Part shown: piece by piece, positions 1-7,959 of the stretch
How positions within the stretch are numbered: the first letter of the stretch is position 1
Layout: every line of letters begins with the position of its first letter
NCBI GenBank assembly: GCA_022702545.1
Contig: JAHRBC010000005.1
Location: 5,085,001-5,097,500 of the forward strand
Length of the DNA stretch: 12,500 bases
Source of the DNA: Phycomyces nitens
Taxonomy: Eukaryota; Mucoromycota; Mucoromycetes; Mucorales; Phycomycetaceae
Reading direction: 5' to 3'
The notes under the pieces: generated by a model
The model's input: the letters and a program-made list of their open reading frames with translations, nothing else
The model's database searches: none
What the model was told of the DNA's origin: nothing
Made by a program: the position numbers and the translations under genes

Positions 1-469
1 CTCCCCGAATTGGGATTGGGTAATTTGCGCGCCTGCTGCCTTCCTTGGATGTGGTAGCCGTTTCTCAGGCTCCCTCTCCGGAATCGAACCCTAATTCCCC
101 GTTACCCGTGGTAGGCAATGTAAGCCTCTATCTTACAATCTTAACCTGATAGGGCAGAAAATCGAATGAACCGTCGCCAGCACAAGGCCATGCGATCAGC
201 ATTGAATTATTATGAATCACCAAAAAACTGGCTTTAACACCAGGTTGGCTTTTACCTAATAAGTGCACCCCTTCCGAAGTCGAGGCTTTTGTTGCATGTA
301 TTAGCTCTAGAATTACCACGGTTATCCAAGTAGTAATGAATTGTCATGTAGATCATAACTGATTTAATGAGCCATTCGCAGTTTCACAGTATAGAATTTG
401 TTTATACTTAGACATGCATGGCTTAATCTTTGAGACAAGCATATGACTACTGGCAGGATCAACCAGGTA
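1..469 (-). rRNA. 18S: 18S (SSU) rRNA, 5' part, cut by window edge
   Basis: This is the 5' domain of a eukaryotic small-subunit rRNA read on the minus strand, leftward out of the window. The start is set at 469 because the reverse complement there begins TACCTGGTTGATCCTGCCAG, the near-universal eukaryotic 18S 5' end. Further in, the conserved 'AAGCCATGCATGTCTAAGTA', 'GGTAATTCTAGAGCTAATAC' and 'GAGCCTGAGAAACGGC' blocks are present. It pairs base for base with 10669-11130 of the other copy, apart from about six small differences. At each of these the left copy matches the eukaryotic consensus better (for example GGGTAACGGGGAATTAGG and GCAAATTACCCAATCCC). Roughly the last three quarters of the gene lie beyond base 1. 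It is transcribed by Pol I away from the palindrome axis. Confidence 0.97.
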
Positions 470-1132
470 ACTACAAAGTTTGGTGCAAACAGTAATTAAA
501 AAACCACTGCCTGAGAAGGCTACGTTATCGATACAAAAGACACAACCGCTATGGTCCGTTTCCGTATTAAACCCTGCCCACCAGTTTATGTTGTTTCCAT
601 TTGTTGTAAAAACTATTGACTATTAGATGATTCTTTGCAAAACCATTTTCTAGTCAACAATTATCCATATTGCCAGTTCCACTGTTTTTCTACCACAGAT
701 AGTTAAAAGTAAAACTTTTATCAATTAGTGGTTAGAAGGATGGTATACTCTTAAAACCAATAAAATAAATTATTTTTTTCAGAGCATTTACACCCAAGTT
801 GATTTAAAATAGTAATTATAGCCAAAGGCCAGTAATACACATTTATTCCAACGGTACAAAACGTCTAATAAATTATACATCTTGTTTGTGCGAAGCCGAA
901 GCCTCTATCAACCATGTTATGCCAAGTTCTTGCCAAAACAAGAGCATACAGCTAAACAATTTGTTGATCGACCGAAAAGTACCATAACCTTTGACTAAGG
1001 TTTGCAATAATGAAATGAATCAATACTGATGTTGTAGTCAGGCTTATTATGTAGAAGAAATAGCAAGGTTGGTTGGCCAATTAATTGACCAGTGCGCTGT
1101 TGTGCCTTCATCTACATATACTCTAGGACGTC
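470..1132 (-). promoter_or_regulatory. Presumed Pol I promoter and 5' external transcribed spacer, left
   Basis: Single-copy sequence directly upstream of the 18S 5' end, conserved on both arms and free of repeats. By position it must hold the 5' ETS and probably the Pol I promoter. One candidate is CTAGAGTATATGTAGA (minus strand, about 1111-1126), which loosely resembles the TATA-like Pol I start regions of some protists. The transcription start cannot be fixed from sequence alone. Confidence 0.4.
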
Positions 1133-1639
1133 GATCATAACGACAAAGGCTTTTCGGCGAAATTTGAGGACGTTTTGAAATCGAAAAGGTCAAAAAACGA
1201 GTTATAATTTAAAATTTAAAACTCAACATTTTTTGAAAATTTTTTTGTAAAATTTTCCGATAAAAGAGACCGATCGGGCCCATTTTCGCTCATACTTTCC
1301 TTAATATTGTAATTAGTTTTTATGTGTTTAGAGTGATTAATGGCTAGTAAATTCAACAAAAATCAGGGCTATTCGAATATATAATAATATTTATAATTTA
1401 TTATGTACTAAAATTAGTTATTAGCGTTTTAGCTAACGAAACGGTACTTTTTGCCGTTTTTTAAACTTTAATCGCTAATAACCTCATGAATATTAATACT
1501 ATAAATTTGTAAAACATTTTATAAGAAAGCTCTAAATTGTAGCTATCCGTAATATGTTTTAGATCTCTGATAGCTAAGCTCAATCATGAGGTATTAATAA
1601 AACATTCCAATATTTCGGGTTCGGAGATCGTAACGACCC
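1133..1639. other. AT-rich spacer segment, left
   Basis: Very AT-rich stretch with interlocking short dyads (AAATTTTAAA types at about 1206-1260) followed by a diverged unit of the ~200-bp family near 1440-1500. It could be an easily unwound region. No gene is visible. Confidence 0.45.
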
Positions 1640-2520
1640 GAGATCGCCGTTAAAATTTTGGCCACGTTTTCTTTAATAACTTTATGAATATTTATCTTGA
1701 TGTCTCTCATGTATATGCGTTAGAAAGCCTGATTTTTGCTCGACTTTTCTATTATTTCAAACTAGCAAAAGAATAAATACATCTTGAGTTATTAGACCAA
1801 ATGTGCGGGATTTTAAGGTTCGCGACGATCTCGGCCACGTTGACGCCGTTAAAGTTTTGGCCACGTTTTCTTTAATAACTTTATGAATATTTGTCTTGAT
1901 GTCTCTCATGTATATGCGTTAGAAAGCCTGATTTTTGCCCGACTTTTCTGTTATTTCAAACTAGCAAAAGAATAAATACATCTTGAGTTATTAGACCAAA
2001 TGTGCGGGATTTTAAGGTTCGCGACGATCTCGGCCACGTTGACGCCGTTAAAGTTTTGGCCACGTTTTCTTTAATAACTTTATGAATACTTATCTTGATG
2101 TCTCTCATGTATATGCATTAGAAAGCCTGATTTTTGCCCGATTTTTCTATTATTTAAAACTAGCAAAAGAATAAATACATCTTGAGTTATTAAGCCAAAC
2201 GTTCTGGTTTTTAAGGTTCGCGGCGATCTTGGCCAAGTTGACTCTGCATAATTGACGGATCGGCCGCGGCGCTAATTGCACCGATTTACCGTTTTGGCTA
2301 ATAAAATAATAACTAACCATGATAATCCTATTTTTATTGTTGGCACTCTCCAATATATAATATATTTATTTGAATATATAAAAATATCAAGTATTATTAT
2401 GTAGCAAAAATAGTTATTAGAAATATAAAGGTAAAATCCGCACGTTTTTAAAGTTTCGGCCACGTTTTCTTTAATAACTTTATGAATATTAATGCTAATG
2501 GCCATAATGTATGTTTGTTA
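1640..2520 (-). repeat. ~200-bp tandem repeats upstream of 18S, left
   Basis: Three close copies (GGCCACGTTTTCTTTAATAA core, GCCACG at 1661, 1860 and 2059; exactly 199 bp apart). A further core lies at 2459, two periods on, and a diverged unit lies between (about 2290). Each close unit also contains CTCATGTATATGCGTTAGAA, CTAGCAAAAGAATAAATACA and GGTTCGCGACGATCTCGGCC. Weaker relatives of the core (CTAATAAC..ATGAATATT) appear near 1475 and 2870. Small open frames here are not shared in frame between arms. Confidence 0.93.
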
Positions 2521-3075
2521 GAGAGCATTTCTTTTGTATATTCCGTTAAATACTTAAGATTGCCAAAAACATTTCTTGATAATAAAATATTAACCAAAAC
2601 AATTGGATTTTCTTAAGCGCGGCCGATTCCAGGCGTGTTGACTTTGCATAAATTCATGCAACTTTATTTGCGGCACGGTTTTTTGAAACGTTTTTGCTTG
2701 TGTAGGCACTAATAATGGTCCGTTTTTTACTTTTATAACATCAGCAGAATACTACAAATTGTGCCAATCGTTATATATACAAATATTTAAGTATTAATCG
2801 GCTATAAAATGAATTATTAGCTATTTACTATCGGAAATCCGTATTTTATTAACGTTTTCACCACAGTTTGGCTAATAACTCTGTCAATATTCATTAAATC
2901 TTTATAATTTTGGTTTTAACGGAAAGCCTGTTTTCTGTAGATTGCTTTTAATATGTTTTATACCGTATATAACGACTGTTGAACGAGTTATATTCGGCAA
3001 TCTATGTATTTGGCGATATTTCGGCCGATTCATATTATAAGTGCGGAGTATATTTTTTAAAAATTAAAAGTAAAT
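2521..3075. other. Gene-free spacer between ~200-bp repeats and 5S, left
   Basis: AT-rich spacer upstream of the 5S gene. A diverged relative of the ~200-bp repeat core is present at about 2861-2905 (TTTGGCTAATAACTCTGTCA). No gene is seen. Confidence 0.55.
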
Positions 3076-3193
3076 ATCTACGGCCATACAGATAGTAACA
3101 CACCGGATCCCGTCCGATCTCCGCAGTTAAGTCTCTCCTGGTAGCGTCAGTACTATGGTGGGGGACCACATGGGAATACGCTATGCCGTAGGT
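3076..3193 (+). rRNA. 5S: 5S rRNA, left arm
   Basis: A 118-nt 5S rRNA gene. The 5' end (ATCTACGGC) and 3' end (GCCGTAGGT) pair to form helix I, which fixes both boundaries. Conserved blocks include GGCCATAC, CCGTCCGATCTCCG, AGTTAAG at 3125 (box A of the internal Pol III promoter) and GGGGACCACATGGGAATAC at about 3161-3179 (box C). It ends in a T6 run, the Pol III terminator. It is transcribed toward the palindrome axis and diverges from the 18S gene 2.6 kb to the left. It differs from the right-arm copy at two bases; at one of them (GATCT versus GACCT) this copy has the usual eukaryotic sequence. Confidence 0.95.
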
Positions 3194-3198
3194 TTTTT
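3193..3198 (+). terminator. Pol III T-run terminator of left 5S
   Basis: Six T residues directly at the 3' end of the 5S gene, the standard Pol III stop signal. Further T6-T7 runs separated by single A residues follow up to 3227 and could act as back-up terminators. Confidence 0.85.
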
Positions 3199-3227
3199 AT
3201 TTTTTATTTTTTTATTTTTTTATTTTT
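3193..3227. repeat. (T5-7 A)n low-complexity tract after left 5S
   Basis: About five runs of 5-7 T separated by single A. The tract is mirrored at 7924-7959. It probably serves, or arose, as stacked Pol III terminators. Confidence 0.8.
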
Positions 3228-3784
3228 GCTTATAACTTTTATATGTATTCACACATGTTATATAAGCAGCATGAACACTTTTTTTAAAGTTTTTTGTTTT
3301 TGTTTATTATCCATGTAGATCTATTTATTAGCTATTACGAGTAAAAATATCAAGGTTGTCAGATCAATATTCGATTAGTTATTTAAAAAAAAAGTGCCAA
3401 AAACCCCCCTATTCAAAACTTCACTCATAGTGGCGGTCCGTCAGTTTTGCTTCAATTAATCTATAACTTTAATAGATTGTTTAAAATATAAAAGTACACA
3501 AATGTGGAAAGTTTGAAAAGTATATCTTTATGTGTTCATCTTAAACATAATTTTTGTTGATTTTGCGATTTTGTCAATTTAACATTTTTATGTCTGACAT
3601 AAAAAATCAAGTTGACCTTTATAGCACTTTGGGTGATTTTTCCGATAAAAATCAATTTTAACATATACTAACTCAATATTATCCATACTTATTCATACAA
3701 CAACCATATACAGTTAATATATTCGATAACCTTGCCTTTTATTTTCATTCATCTTATAAGCATTCCCAATCCCGATGTTAATTG
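3228..3784. other. Gene-free spacer between 5S and C-rich array, left
   Basis: AT-rich unique sequence, well conserved on the other arm (7381-7923). It includes a GC-richer patch (GCCAAAAACCCCCC and TAGTGGCGGTCCGTCAG, about 3393-3449) and a perfect short palindrome at 3585-3605. I see no gene, tRNA or further RNA gene that I recognise. Confidence 0.6.
3585..3605. other. Perfect 10+1+10 palindrome, left
   Basis: TTTTTATGTC and GACATAAAAA flank one central T. The arms pair perfectly. The right arm has the same dyad around a central A, as expected for the complement. Confidence 0.8.
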
Positions 3785-4430
3785 CAGCCCAAGTACAACC
3801 CAATTACAACCCGATTCCATCCCAATTACCACTCATCCGCACATCATCATTCTTACAAACCCCCAACCAAGCCCTCTATCCTCTCTTTAACAATACTAAC
3901 AATCTACCATTTCATTGTTATACTTATTTCCTGTCTAAACCGTAGCTCATTCCTAAATCCCTACCCCAATTAGCCTAATCCCAACCCGAATCCAGCCCAA
4001 TTACCACTCATCTGCACATTATCATTCTTACAAACCCTTTATTCTCAACTAAACAATACAAACAGACTGCTAATACACTATTATACTTCTTTCACCCTTC
4101 GTTCAGTCCAAAACACATTACATTCACAAATCCGTACCCCAAGTACCTAATCCCGAACTCAAGACTAAGTCCATCCCAATTACCCTTCATCTGCACATTA
4201 TCATTCTTACAAACCACTAAACAAATCTTTTATTCTTAACTAACCGTTACCAACAGCCCACAATTTTATTATAATACTTATTCGAGACTTAATTCCTGTC
4301 TAAACCACACATCATTCACTAATCTGTACATCAATCGGCACTTAATCCCAACGTTAATGCAAACCCGATTCCATCCCGATTACATCCAATTACCTCTCAT
4401 CTCCACATTGTTTTGCCAAAAAACCTCCAG
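3785..4430 (+). repeat. C-rich, G-poor degenerate repeats of ~175-210 bp, left
   Basis: Four diverged units with the recurring core CCAATTACCACTCATCTGCA, then CATTATCATTCTTACAAACC. Cores begin near 3822, 3997, 4176 and 4386. Other shared segments are TTCCTGTCTAAACC and the TAATCCCAA block before each core. The plus strand is very poor in G and rich in C, unlike neighbouring spacer. An apparent 63-residue frame at 3782-3973 is repeat sequence. Confidence 0.88.
3788..3831 (+). repeat. 11-bp direct repeats x4, left
   Basis: Four head-to-tail 11-mers, CCCAAGTACAA, CCCAATTACAA, CCCGATTCCAT and CCCAATTACCA, at the outer edge of the C-rich array. Confidence 0.8.
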
Positions 4431-4471
4431 ACAATCCTTTAAACAATTATTTCTTCCTCTTGCTTTCGTTT

Positions 4472-4503
4472 TAATAAAAGAAAAAATCGGTTTTTCTTTA
4501 TTA
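4472..4503. other. AT-rich hairpin, left
   Basis: TAATAAAAGAAAAA and TTTTTCTTTATTA form a stem of about 13 bp (one bulged A) around a short ATCGG loop. It is kept on the right arm. It could be a cruciform or terminator-like element; the function is unknown. Confidence 0.7.
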
Positions 4504-4545
4504 CTTTGCACACATATACACCCAGGGTTTTAATTGTTTGAGGCC

Positions 4546-4590
4546 CACGTGACTTTGAAAATATTGCTGCCTGCTTTTTTAAGTCACATG
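4546..4590. promoter_or_regulatory. E-box inverted repeat (candidate binding site)
   Basis: CACGTGACTT (4546-4555) and AAGTCACATG (4581-4590) are inverted with one mismatch, and a further GTGACGTG lies just beyond. CACGTG is the E-box core bound by bHLH proteins. A regulatory role is an inference from motif and dyad only. Confidence 0.3.
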
Positions 4591-4645
4591 TTATTGTGAC
4601 GTGCATAAAAAACTCTTTCTGAATAACAAAAAGCGCCGTTTGTAT

Positions 4646-5030
4646 AGTTTTTGGGTTATTAGGCTGGAATTATAGGAATTCACCTCTTATATATTGATTT
4701 AAAATTCTTTGGGCATAGTTTTTTTGCGATATTTACATTGAATTATAAGAATACATCCCTTGTACATTGTTTTAAAACTCTTTGGGCATAGTTTTTGGGT
4801 TATTTGTGAGGAATTATAAAAATGCATCCCTTTTACATTGTTTTAAAATTCTTTGGGCATAGTTTTTCTGAGATATTTACCTGGAATTATAAGAATACAT
4901 CCCTTGTATATTGTTTTAAAACTCTTTGGGCATAGTTTTTGGGTTATTTGTGAGGAATTATAAGAATGCATCCCTTTTACATTGTTTTAAAATTCTTTGT
5001 GCATAGTTTTTGGCATATTTGTTTTAGAAT
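4646..5030 (+). repeat. 71/73-bp tandem repeats, left
   Basis: Five full units and a partial one, each starting at AGTTTTT, at 4646, 4717, 4790, 4861, 4934 and 5005 (spacing 71, 73, 71, 73, 71). Shared core: GGAATTATAAGAATRCATCC, then CATTGTTTTAAAAYTCTTTG and GGCAT. Two unit types alternate (AGTTTTTGGGTTATTTGTGA and AGTTTTTYTGMGATATTTAC), making a dimer of about 144 bp. Confidence 0.93.
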
Positions 5031-5125
5031 AATGAAATCGATGAACTATGCGCATCGTTCCAAATATCAACGTTCTATTAGTTAGTGAGAACGATCGTTA
5101 GAATGGTTAGTTAGCTATCTGGAAC
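5031..5125. other. Unique block between 71-bp and 38-bp arrays, left
   Basis: Short non-repeated stretch, kept on the other arm at 6030-6120. It contains the 10-bp dyad AACGATCGTT (about 5090) and GTTAGTTAGCTATC. No gene is visible. It could be a protein-binding or origin-adjacent site, but nothing in the sequence proves this. Confidence 0.5.
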
Positions 5126-5638
5126 GTCAACGGATTTGCCGATCGTCATATATATCAACATAGGTCAACGGATTTAATCGATCGTTATATACAGGCAGAA
5201 GTCCAACGAATTTGCCGATCGTCATATATATCAACGTAGGTCAACGGATTTAATTGATCGTTATATACAGGCAGAGTCCAACGGATTTGCCGATCGTCAT
5301 ATATATTAACAGAGGTCAACGGATTTGCCAAATCGTTATATATACAGGCAGAGGTCAACGGATTTATCGATCGTCATATATACTGGCAGAGGTCAACGGA
5401 TTTATCGATCGTCATATATACTGGCAGAGGTCAACGGATTTATCGATCGTCATATATACTGGCAGAGGTCAACGGATTTATCGATCGTCATATATACTGG
5501 CGAGAGGTCAACGGATTTATCGATCGTCATATATACTGGCAGAGGTCAACGGATTTATCGATCGTCATATATACTGGCAGAGGTCAACGGATTTATCGAT
5601 CGTCATATATACTGGCAGAGGTCAACGGATTTAATCGA
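5126..5638 (+). repeat. 38-bp tandem repeats at axis, left (14 units)
   Basis: Units start at GTCAACGG (or GTCCAACG) at 5126, 5164, 5201, 5240, 5276, 5315, 5354, 5392, 5430, 5468, 5507, 5545, 5583 and 5621. Spacing is 36-39 bp, mostly 38. The consensus holds GTCAACGGATTTATCGATCG, then TCATATATACTGGCAGAG. The units from 5354 inward are almost identical, apart from one extra base near 5502. The outer six alternate between two types (GCCGATCGTCATATATAT and AATCGATCGTTATATACAGG), giving a 76-bp higher-order period. Each unit contains the dyad CGATCG. Long open frames here are artefacts of the repeat. Confidence 0.95.
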
Positions 5639-5642
5639 TCGA
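5635..5642. other. Palindrome axis (TCGATCGA)
   Basis: The two arms meet at an 8-bp perfect dyad with no unique spacer. Two facing copies of the 38-bp repeat join here (gtcaacggattta / taaatccgttgac). The only asymmetry next to the axis is one extra A on the left (5633-5634). Confidence 0.93.
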
Positions 5643-6029
5643 TAAATCCGTTGACCTCTGCCAGTATATATGACGATCGATAAATCCGTTGACCTCTGCC
5701 AGTATATATGACGATCGATAAATCCGTTGACCTCTGCCAGTATATATGACGATCGATAAATCCGTTGACCTCTGCCAGTATATATGACGATCGATAAATC
5801 CGGTTGACGTATCGTCGTTGATATATATGACGATAAATCCGTTGACCTCTGCCATATATAACGATTGGCAAATCTGTTGACCGACGTCGTATGACGATCA
5901 GCAACATGTATAACGATCAATCCGTTGACCTACGTTGATATATATGACGATCGGCATTCGTTGGATATGTATATAACGATCGATTAAATCCGTTGATATG
6001 TTGATATATGACGATAATCATCCGTTGAC
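5639..6029 (-). repeat. 38-bp tandem repeats at axis, right (11 units)
   Basis: Inverted copies of the axis repeat, with GTTGAC (or a variant) at 5650, 5688, 5726, 5764, 5803, 5841, 5876, 5924, 5960, 5992 and 6024. The inner four are intact. The outer ones follow the left outer units one for one but carry many small deletions. The array is three units shorter than on the left. Confidence 0.93.
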
Positions 6030-6120
6030 GTTCCAGATAGCTAACTAACCATTCTAACGATCGTTCTCACTAACTAATAGAACGTTGATATTTGAACGAT
6101 GCGCATAGTTCATCGATTTC
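6030..6120. other. Unique block between 38-bp and 71-bp arrays, right
   Basis: Mirror of 5031-5125, with AACGATCGTT at about 6057 and the GATAGCTAACTAAC segment. No gene is visible. It is better preserved than the adjacent outer 38-bp repeats. Confidence 0.5.
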
Positions 6121-6129
6121 ATTATTCTA

Positions 6130-6506
6130 AAACAAATATGCCAAAAACTATGCACAAAGAATTTTAAAACAATGTAAAAGGGATGCATTCTTATAATTCT
6201 CACAAATAACCCAAAAATATATGCCCAAAGAGTTTTAAAACAATATACAAGGGATGTATTCTTATAATTCCAGGTAAATATCTCAGAAAAACTATGCCCA
6301 AAAATTTTAAAACAATGTAAAAGGATGCATTTTTATAATTCCTCACAAATAACTTAAAAACTATGCCCAAAGAGTTTTAAAACAATGTACAAGGGATGTA
6401 TTCTTATAATTCAATGTAAATATCGCAAAAAAACTATGCCCAAAGAATTTTAAATCAATATATAAGAGGTGAATTCCTATAATTCCAGCCTAATAACCCA
6501 AAAACT
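6130..6506 (-). repeat. 71/73-bp tandem repeats, right
   Basis: Reverse-complement array of 4646-5030, with the same alternation of unit types. Small homopolymer changes distinguish it, for example CCCAAAAATATATGCC near 6220 where the left arm implies CCCAAAAACTATGCC. Confidence 0.92.
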
Positions 6507-6740
6507 ATACAAACGGCGCTTTTTGTTATTCAGAAAGAGTTTTTTATGCACGTCACAATAACATGTAGACTTAAAAAAGCGAGGCGAGCAATATTTTCAA
6601 AGTCACGTGGGCCTCAAACAATTAAAAACCCTGGGTGTATATGTGTGCAAAGTAATAAAGAAAAACCGATTTTTCTTTATTAAAACGAAAGCAAGAGGAA
6701 GAAATAATTGTTTAAAGGATTGTCTGGAGGATTTTTGGCA
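6507..6740. other. Unique block with hairpin and E-box, right
   Basis: Mirror of 4431-4645. It keeps the hairpin (6653-6682) and AAGTCACGTG (6600-6608 region). The second half of the dyad has decayed (ATGTAGACTT near 6563-6572). Confidence 0.55.
6653..6682. other. AT-rich hairpin, right
   Basis: Perfect 13-bp stem, TAATAAAGAAAAA with TTTTTCTTTATTA, around the 4-base loop CCGA. Mirror of 4472-4503. Confidence 0.75.
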
Positions 6741-7380
6741 AAAACAATGTGGAGATGAGAGGTAATTGGATGTAATCGGGATGGAATCGAGTTTGCATTA
6801 ACGTTGGGATTAAGTGCCGATTGATGTACAGATTAGTGAATGATGTGTGGTTTAGACAGGAATTAAGTCTCGAATAAATATTATAATAAAATTATGGGCT
6901 GTTGGTAACGGTTAGTTAAGAATAAAAGATTTGTTTGAGTGGTTTGTAAGAATGATAATGTGCAGATGAAGGGTAATTGGGATGGACTTAGTCTTGAGTT
7001 CGGGATTAGGGTACTTGGGGTGCCAATTTGTGAATGTAATGTGTTTTGGACTGGAACGAAGGGTGAAAGAAGTATAATAGTGTATTAGCAGTCTGTTTGT
7101 ATTGTTTAGTTGAGAATAAAGGGTTTGTAAGAATGATAATGTGCAGATGAGTGGTAATTAGGCTGGATTCGGAGTTGGGATTAGGCTACTGGGGTAGGGA
7201 TTTAGGAATGAGCTACGGTTTAGACAGGAAATAAGTATAACAATGAAATGGTAGATTGTTAGTATTGTTAAAGAGAGGATAGAGGAGCTTGGTTGGGGGT
7301 TTGTAAGAATGATGATGTGCGGATGAGTGGTAATTGGGATGGAATCGGGTTGTAATTGGGTTGTACTTGGGCTGCAATTA
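6741..7380 (-). repeat. G-rich degenerate repeats of ~175-210 bp, right (mirror)
   Basis: Reverse complement of 3785-4430, with GGTAATTGG cores near 6761, 6971, 7152 and 7329. The plus strand here is G-rich. Contraction of short G runs (for example GGAATCGAG near 6782 against CCCGATTCC on the left) is the main difference. Confidence 0.87.
7328..7371 (-). repeat. 11-bp direct repeats x4, right
   Basis: Exact-phase mirror of 3788-3831: TGGTAATTGGG, ATGGAATCGGG, TTGTAATTGGG, TTGTACTTGGG. Confidence 0.8.
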
Positions 7381-7923
7381 GCATCGGGATTGGTGCTTAT
7401 AAGATGAATGAAAATAAAAGGCAAGGTTATCGAATATATTAACTGTATATGGTTGTTGTATGAATAAGTATGGATAATATTGAGTTAGTATATGTTAAAA
7501 TTGATTTTTATCGGAAAATCACCCAAAGTGCTATAAAGGTCAACTTGATTTTTTATGTCAGACATAAAAATGTTAAATTGACAAAATCGCAAAATCAACA
7601 AAAAATTATGTTTAAGATGAACGCATAAAGATATACTTTTCAAACTTTCCACATTTGTGTACTTTTATATTTTAAACAATCTATTAAAGTTATAGATTAA
7701 TTGAAGCAAAACGACGGACCGCCACTATGAGTGAAGTTTTGAATAGGGGGTTTTTGGCACTTTTTTTAAATAACTAATCGAATATTGATCTGACAACCTT
7801 GATATTTTTACTCGTAATAATAATAAATAGATCTACATGGATAATAAACAAAAACAAAAAACTTTAAAAAAAGTGTTCATGCTGCTTATATAACATGTGT
7901 GAATACATATAAAAGTTATAAGC
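7381..7923. other. Gene-free spacer between C-rich array and 5S, right
   Basis: Mirror of 3228-3784, with the same GC-richer patch (about 7711-7762) and the palindrome at 7550-7570. Nothing coding is visible. Confidence 0.6.
7550..7570. other. Perfect 10+1+10 palindrome, right
   Basis: TTTTTATGTC and GACATAAAAA flank a central A; counterpart of 3585-3605. Confidence 0.8.
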
Positions 7924-7959
7924 AAAAATAAAAAAATAAAAAAATAAAAAAATAAAAAA
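7924..7959. repeat. (T A5-7)n low-complexity tract after right 5S
   Basis: Mirror of 3193-3227: runs of 5-7 A separated by single T on the plus strand, directly downstream of the minus-strand 5S gene. Confidence 0.8.
7954..7959 (-). terminator. Pol III T-run terminator of right 5S
   Basis: Six A residues on the plus strand (T6 in the transcript) at the 3' end of the right 5S gene, with more A-runs continuing toward the axis to 7924. Confidence 0.85.

Larger units (their letters stand above)
4431..4645. other. Unique block with hairpin and E-box dyad, left
   Basis: Non-repeated stretch between the C-rich and 71-bp arrays, conserved at 6507-6740. It holds the AT hairpin at 4472-4503 and the inverted pair CACGTGACTT / AAGTCACATG at 4546-4590. 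No coding sequence is seen. Confidence 0.55.
1..5638 (+). repeat. Left arm of giant inverted repeat (rDNA palindrome)
   Basis: The whole segment is the reverse complement of 5639-11130, and the arm continues past base 1. Anchor pairs: 1 with 11130, 469 with 10669, 1661 with 9487, 3076 with 8076, 3193 with 7959, 3821 with 7338, 4646 with 6506, 5638 with 5639. From the axis to the 18S 5' end this arm has 5169 bases against 5030 in the right arm. About 122 of the 139 extra bases sit in the 38-bp array at the axis. Confidence 0.97.

Noticed and set aside
128..319. 63-residue open frame, minus strand
   Set aside because: Lies entirely inside the 18S rRNA gene.
1810..1840. GGTTCGCGACG in each ~200-bp unit as a possible tRNA B box
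   Set aside because: Differs from the B-box consensus at key positions, and no cloverleaf or A box can be folded around it.
5254..5907. Several overlapping open frames of 74-126 residues with repeating peptides on both strands near the axis
   Set aside because: They are read-through of a stop-free 38-bp satellite in several frames. Peptide repeats mirror the DNA repeat, and there is no start context or domain.
5126..6029. CRISPR array
   Set aside because: Repeats are contiguous with no unique spacers, and the context is eukaryotic rDNA.
7158..7424. 88-residue open frame, minus strand, partly shared with 3782-3973 plus
   Set aside because: G-poor DNA lacks stops in one direction; length differs between arms and the shared portion is repeat sequence with no recognisable domain.
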